This document shows positions 53,804 to 60,000 of a stretch of 60,000 nt of DNA, one piece after another. The DNA comes from Chrysomallon squamiferum (Eukaryota > Mollusca > Gastropoda > Neomphalida > Peltospiridae): NCBI GenBank assembly GCA_012295275.1, contig CM022668.1, positions 8,957,541 through 9,017,540 on the forward strand. Reading direction: 5' to 3'. The notes under the pieces were generated by a model. That model was given only the letters and a program-made list of their open reading frames with translations, ran no database searches and was not told where the DNA came from. Position 1 is the first letter of the stretch; each line of letters opens with the position of its first letter. The position numbers were made by a program, and so were the translations under genes.

Positions 53804-54738
53804 AAATTCCACCTTATGTGAAGAGTTACGCAGCAGAGTTATGTACCTTTATGTAACGTCAAAGGTTAAGTCGCGTACATGCTTATTAGCGTAGAGAGCG
53901 TTAGAACGACCAGGAGGGGCGGGGGGTGACAGTTTTTTGTTTTACGATTAGTGTTTACGTGTGTTTGTTTTTGTTCGAAGAATGAAAGAGAGAAAAGAAA
54001 GGAAAGAAGGAAGAAATATTTTATTTAATGACGCCCTCAATGTATTCTTAATGTACAGTTAAATGGCGTACGTAGTTGTTGTGGCCTATAAAACGACAAC
54101 CACACTGCAGCAATATCCCGACTGGTCGATAAAAAGGACAAAACAGTGATGTAGGGAAATGCCGTCTGTTTACTTTAACTAACAGTTTTACTGATTAAAA
54201 CAAAACGGTTTATTTTGGCTAATTCGGAGTTAGTTTTGAGCTGTTTGTTATTATCTGTGTCATGTTTCAAAGGGTTAAATTTAAAGACCGTGCAAGTAAT
54301 TCGAAAAGAAACTTGCAGATTTTATTTTATTTTTTATTTTTTATTTTTTATTTTTTTTCGGTTAACAGAAAATGGCCTTTTGCAACTACATCCTAGAGAA
54401 ATTATGCCAGTGATGGATGGTAATGGGAAGGATTTAACCTTTTCTTCTAGCTAACATGCAAACTACCTAAACATTTGCTCAGGTTTTATCATGCCATATG
54501 AACTATAACCAGCAACTTGTTGTATGTTGTTGTTGTTGTTTTTTGTTTTTCTGGCTGCGTATATTTTCCTTAATTTTCTTTTTTTTTTTTTTAATTTGTT
54601 CTTAAAATTCTTCTTCTTCTCTTTATTATCACTACTGTTGCAGTTTGTTGTTATGTTGACTTACAAAAATAAAAAATTCCAGAAAACATATGTTTATTAA
54701 ATATTATTATTATTTAATGGTGATTCCGTACTAGGCAA

Positions 54739-54739
<1 letters not shown>

Positions 54740-54801
<62 letters not shown>
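54740..54801. repeat. (ATT)n array
   Basis: About 20 ATT units. Confidence 0.95.
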
Positions 54802-54803
<2 letters not shown>

Positions 54804-55325
54804 TTTATTTATTTATTTAGTAGTAGTTTTGAAATAATATACTGCTTACAAAGTATAATAATGCGAATAATAACCGCTACAAACTGCGGAAACTAATCGA
54901 AGACGTGGTGGGAATCGTTGAAGCTGATTTATGTGGAAGGGGAAGCAACTGTGAACGGCCGGTTTTCGAAAGCTGTTTAGGGAATGAGAATATATGCAAA
55001 ACGTAATACAAGGGAAACAACTCTTAGATGCGCAAATAAATCTGTAAAATGGCGAAAGAAAATAAAGTAGCTCAAAAACTCACTGTAGTGTTTAATTTTT
55101 AATAGAAGCGATTTTGAAAATGATTTTCTAGATGGTCTGTGATTTTAATATTTAGTATTGTACTAATGATTAGTTATTTATTTATTTATTTTATTTTATT
55201 TTATTTTTTTTAAATAATTATATTACTTCTCTACAAATCAATGATTTTTATTTCATGTATTCAAATGCATATTGTCAACATTTTATTCATCCAGTAATCA
55301 TACACTTTTTATAGTGAAAGTCATG

Positions 55326-55364
<39 letters not shown>

Positions 55365-55572
55365 GAACCAAAATTAAAGAATTGTTATCTTATGTTTTAT
55401 ACAGTAATTTATATACATATATATATATATATTTGTACCAGAATTTAGGAGTAAATATTCAGTTAGTAAATAAATAAATAAAATAAAATAAAATAAAATA
55501 AAATAAAATAATGAAACGAAATGAAATGAAATAAAATAAATTACACTAACACAACAAGCACCCACATAGAGC

Positions 55573-55578
55573 TTTATT
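55573..55578 (-). terminator. Candidate poly(A) signal with GT-rich downstream element (minus strand)
   Basis: On the minus strand AATAAA is followed within about 10-30 nt by TGTGGGTGCTTGTTGTGTTA, a good downstream GU-rich element. The sequence upstream on that strand, to the right end of the window, has UTR-like composition. I infer the 3' end of a minus-strand gene lying mostly beyond position 60000. Confidence 0.45.
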
Positions 55579-56975
55579 CATAAAAATACACAGACTTGAA
55601 AGATTTACATTTACAGTTAATTATATGTAATAATAACATGTTTACATGTATATCAAACATTAACAAAGTAATAGTCAAGAGACACAATATTACATTATTG
55701 CATTAAACACAATGATACAAGAAAAATAAAATAATAATGATAAAAGTATATTAAATATATTAAGTAGTAGTAGTAGTAATAATAATAATAATAATAAATA
55801 AATAATATTTTAATAATAATAATAATAAATAAATGAAAAAATAAATAGTTTTTTTTTTTTTTTTTTAATATAACTGTCAAATGATGGACAGAAATAAATG
55901 AAAAAAAAATAAAAATAAAAATATAAATACGATAGATAGTACAGAATGTAAATAAATTATTAAACTGATTTCTTCAAGGCTGTAAATAAGTTAGATAATG
56001 TGACCTGTTGTCTTGTTTGTTTTGTTTTTTAATTTTTATTATAATGTTGTTGTTTTTGGTTGGATGGTTTTGTTTAAGTGTTTTTTAATAGGTACATTTG
56101 ATTATTCTGATTGTCAAATATCAAAAAGAAATCATTTTACCACTGTCACAAAATTATAATATAGATTATATATCACAATAATAATAATTTGTTTTTCTAT
56201 TATTATGTAACCTTAATTATAATTTGATAATACATAAATATTTGTTTTTTGTAAAGTTTGACACTGTCTTAAACCAATTTGTATTAATAGTAGATATAAC
56301 ATTAACATTAGTAGAAAAAACAGTATGCAATAAGTAGTTATAATGTTAGTAGAAAATAACAGTATAATAATAATAATAGAAGTTATATCTTAATAGTAGT
56401 AGAAAAATAATCTATAATAATAGCAGGTATATTAATTGTAGTAGTAGTATTAATAGAGATAATAATAGTACTTGTATTAGTAATTTGTTACTGAAGAAGT
56501 GAACACTACAGTAATAATATTAACTGAGAACACCATTGTATCTGTTTAGCAATGTACAGCATGATCACATGATTGTTATGTACATTTCTGAGACAGTAAC
56601 TAAATTTAAATAAATATAAAAGAATATCTATCTGCCTTTGTTTGTGTATGTGAGTGTGTGTGTGATTGTCTGTGTTACTATAAAGAGATATATATATATA
56701 TATCTGTATACTAACACACACCACATATATATAACAAATCTACAATTTCTTTATTTTTTATTTATTTTATTAAAGTTATTTTTTTTTAATATCTATTTTT
56801 GATTTGTCTGTTGTTTTTTTCTTTCCTCACTTTACTATATGTGACATTTGAAATAGTTAAAATCCCATTCAAGAAAACTAGATTCCAGAACATTTCAAAT
56901 ACAATAAAATATTTAAATTACTGGCTGCTATGCAAGTAATATGATAAATGGGACTAACATTGTAGTAGATTACCA

Positions 56976-57010
<35 letters not shown>

Positions 57011-59802
57011 TATATATATATATATATATATATATAAATTATGTAATCCAAAATAACAAAAAGATTTCAACAAACATATTACAGTTTAAAATTAAACGAA
57101 ATACTAAGACAAAAGTAAAATATATAAAATTAGATCTACTAAATGTAAAAATCTGCAACAATAAATTCTGGGAAACTTAACAAAATGATCTATTAAAATA
57201 CGTACATACATACACACATATGTACATACATACATATACATATATATATATATATATACCAATCTACAATGTAAAATTACCGGATAGTGCACCACTGTAT
57301 ACAAAACTTATTCAACAACAAAAGCAGTTCTTCTCTATCAGGTGAATAAAATATATGTAAAGCAACAAAAAGGAACATAATAGTAAAATGAAACATGCAT
57401 CTAAAACATTCTGTAACAAAAAGTAACATGTTACAATTGACAAATAACATATATGACACAAAGTTTGTAAAATATGAATGGTAACAACAAAAAAATAAGT
57501 AATAATTAAAACATAATTAATTAATTAATTCAACATAGATGACAGATGTATTTTTAATTGTATCTGGTTCTCTATTATATCTGTCTCTCTCTATAAAAGT
57601 TTTTTTTTTTTTTTTTTTTATTATTATATAATTTTTTACTTCTTATTTTTTCATAATCCAAATTAACATTACTTTCTTTTAATTGTTTATTTAAAAATTC
57701 AGGTTCTTAGAACAGGTTTAAATATTAAAATATTCATCAATAAAGAAAATCCAAAATACAGTGTTAAAAAAAAATCTAACAATACATTAAATAAATGTAA
57801 AAATAACAAATAAACTTTTAAAGAGATTACAAATTTGTGTCAGAATTTTCAATATATATGTTTATCAATATATTATAAACAGTATCATAAAACAAATCTT
57901 CAAAACTCCATAAACAAAAATACATCTGTATGTATCAAAATTACTGAAACCTACAAAAAACTATTTCCTTCAAAACAGAGTATGTACATGTATATTTCAA
58001 TAGATATTAAGACAATGAAATCCATTTTAAATATTTGTTCTTCTAAAATGACAAATATATGCAGTTGTTTAAATAAAAGACAAAACAGCTGAAAAAATAT
58101 CAAATTGTATATAAAATTGTGTTTTGTGCCTTTAAGGTATTCCATCCAGATGTAAAAAAAAATATTGTAATGCCATCACATCAAAAAGAATTGAAAAAAA
58201 TGTAGTTATAATGTATTTTATGCATAAAAATCTGTAACAAAAACAGTATGCTTATTGGGTTTTTTATGCCTTTATCTCATACATATCCAAAAGAAATTAA
58301 AAATGTTTCATTATTTTATACCATTAAGATCCAAAACAGATCCTAAGAGTATCCTGGCAAGTTGTTTTCTTTTATGACATTCTGATATTATGATCCAAAT
58401 ATAACAAAATGCAGAGAACAAATTTTCAAAGTATAGTAACAAGGTTTTCTGGTTTGTGAATTCTGGGCTGTTCATATTTCAGTGTTTCTGCTGCCTTGGG
58501 AAAATAAAGCTATATAAGAAGCATTATATAAAAGATTTGTTTACATCTATTAGAGAAAATTTAAAAAAAAAAAAAAAAAAAAAAACGCCTCAATATGCAA
58601 GCCAATTTTAATTAAAGTTTTGATTCATTCTTACTGATGCCAGTATAATGAAATCAAAGTTTATGTTTAAGGAAGAAAGGAAAAAGATAACATATTTATT
58701 AAACTGAATTTGATTAAAATTTTTGATGAATATAATAAAAAAAAAGGTTAAATTTTCGGCTTTACTTTAATTAAACTGTTTATGCTGTACGTAATCAATT
58801 CATATTTGAATTATCAAAACTCTGATTTAAAAAAAAGAAGAAAGAAAAAAAGAAGTAATCTGAACCAAAGTTTTTGTTTACACCAAATATAATTTGTTAC
58901 ACATTCAATGTCATTAATACCACAATGTTGATTTGGTAGTAGAAAACAAATTGGTTACATTCTCAAACATTTTGATAAAGTAAAGAAAAAGCAAATACAT
59001 ACTCAAGTTGTTAAAATATAAATTTTAGTTTTAAGATCTGTGGCTTTTGGGACTTTTTTTTTTTTTTTTAAATAGTTTCTATTAATGCATGAAATTCGGA
59101 TTTTTACTGAAAAAATGGTTACATATTCAGACTGATTTCTTTTTTCCAAAACAAAAATGGTTACAAATTCAGACTAATTTTATTGCTAAAGAAGACCAGT
59201 TACAAATTCAGGATGCTTTCATTTATGCTAACCAAAAATGGTTACATATTCAGATTGTTTTTATTCTTGCTAACTGAAAACACATCAAATTCAATATTCT
59301 TAACAAGTTACATATTTAAACAACTGTCAGTTAGTTTTGATTTATTTTTAACAAAATTCTTTGAGAAATCAAAGTCATTAAAACACTTTTTGCTTTTCAT
59401 TTAAAAAAAAAAAAAATTACATATTAAAAAAATATGGTGAAGAAAAACTTTATGTGATCAGTTATTAAAATAAAACCTCAGTAAAAATGTTCTATAAAAC
59501 TTACATGTAAAGTTGTTCAAATATTAAGAATTTGCTCCAGTTTGAACAAAACAAACAGATTACTAATTGTATGTTCATTATACAATTAGCAAGTTGTCCA
59601 TAATTTAAAAAAAAAAACAAATAACAGACACATTAATATATGATATCCAAAACATTATCAAGAACTCCACAAACCTTTGTTATGAAAAGAACTTATAATA
59701 TAAAAAATAAAAAATTTGCTAATTTTAAATATTTCACAAGACTGATTAAAGATTTCTGACAAAATTGTAATCACATACAATAGCAATGTATGTGTATATG
59801 TC

Positions 59803-59850
<48 letters not shown>

Positions 59851-60000
59851 AAAGCTAATATAGTTCAAAACAATCCATAGATATTATAAACAAGCATGAT
59901 TAATTTATGCTTACAAATAGAATAAAGGCATAAGTGAACATAGTCTATGGAAATTTACAAATTTATACATCAGATATATATATATATATATAATACCATT
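55579..60000 (-). other. Probable long 3' UTR of a minus-strand gene beyond the window
   Basis: This block is more AT-rich and much poorer in CpG and ACGT-core motifs than the preceding 30 kb, and it has fewer long pure microsatellites. The plus strand is A-rich, as expected for the complement of a U-rich 3' UTR. It contains TA tracts (about 56980-57035 and 57237-57258), a TG/TA tract at 59805-59850 and a degenerate 41-bp tandem array near 59110. There is no coding frame with family character. It could instead be plain AT-rich intergenic DNA. Confidence 0.35.
59110..59325. repeat. Degenerate tandem array, about 41-bp unit, at least 4 copies
   Basis: Variants of ATGGTTACATATTCAGACT recur at about 59116, 59158, 59198 and 59239, with a weaker copy near 59306 and further degenerate copies to the left at about 58894 and 58953. 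A plus-strand frame through it yields a repeated peptide (KWLHIQT, KWLQIQT, QLQIQ, KWLHIQI). That is best read as a by-product of the DNA repeat. Confidence 0.75.

Noticed and set aside
59089-59277. ORF with repeated KWLHIQ-type peptide
   Set aside because: The repeat is at the DNA level, degenerate, in AT-rich UTR-like sequence, with stops in related copies.

Overview
This is eukaryotic (metazoan) DNA: AT-rich, intron-containing and extremely dense in microsatellites (AAT/ATT, AG/CT, GT/CA, poly-A/T). It is most likely from a mollusc, perhaps a gastropod. That placement rests on the style of the coding exons, on a secreted PAN/apple-domain exon of the kind abundant in lophotrochozoans, and on a dispersed AAGGGAGATAAC-like motif; no taxonomic marker in the window proves it. 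No prokaryotic genes, rRNA, tRNA, CRISPR array or autonomous transposon ORF could be supported.

The one well-supported gene is a thyroid hormone receptor (TR, nuclear receptor NR1A family) on the minus strand. Seven coding exons run from 21927 down to 8257, and every junction has an AG acceptor and GT donor in compatible phase. Joined, they give a 392-residue protein: a short Ser-rich A/B region, two zinc fingers with an EGCKG P-box, a basic hinge, a three-exon ligand-binding domain and a canonical AF-2 helix. Intron 1 (5.6 kb) and the last intron (4.9 kb) are long; the four between them are 0.3-0.8 kb. A 260-bp tandem duplication has copied the 5' edge of the first zinc-finger exon, with its 3' splice site, into intron 1. 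A 72-codon ORF with a consensus donor also lies in intron 1 on the same strand and is unidentified.

At the left edge (963-1257, minus) is the first coding exon of a secreted PAN/apple-domain protein that continues out of the window. Between it and the TR stop codon lies AT-rich sequence, part of which may be TR 3' UTR (candidate poly(A) signal at 3761).

From about 22 to 55 kb I find no convincing coding exon. This stretch is microsatellite-rich DNA with short GC/CpG-richer single-copy islands, a 35-bp minisatellite (35766-36365), small tandem duplications, hairpins and nuclear-receptor-like or ACGT-core motifs. It may be the 5' regulatory flank of the TR gene or intergenic. From about 55.57 kb to the end the sequence becomes more AT-rich and CpG-poor. 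With a minus-strand AATAAA and GT-rich element at its left edge, it looks like the long 3' UTR of another minus-strand gene lying beyond the right end.

Across the window, ACGT-core palindromes (TGACGTCA, TTACGTAA, CACGTG) occur well above base-composition expectation. This is the main pattern the annotated genes do not explain.
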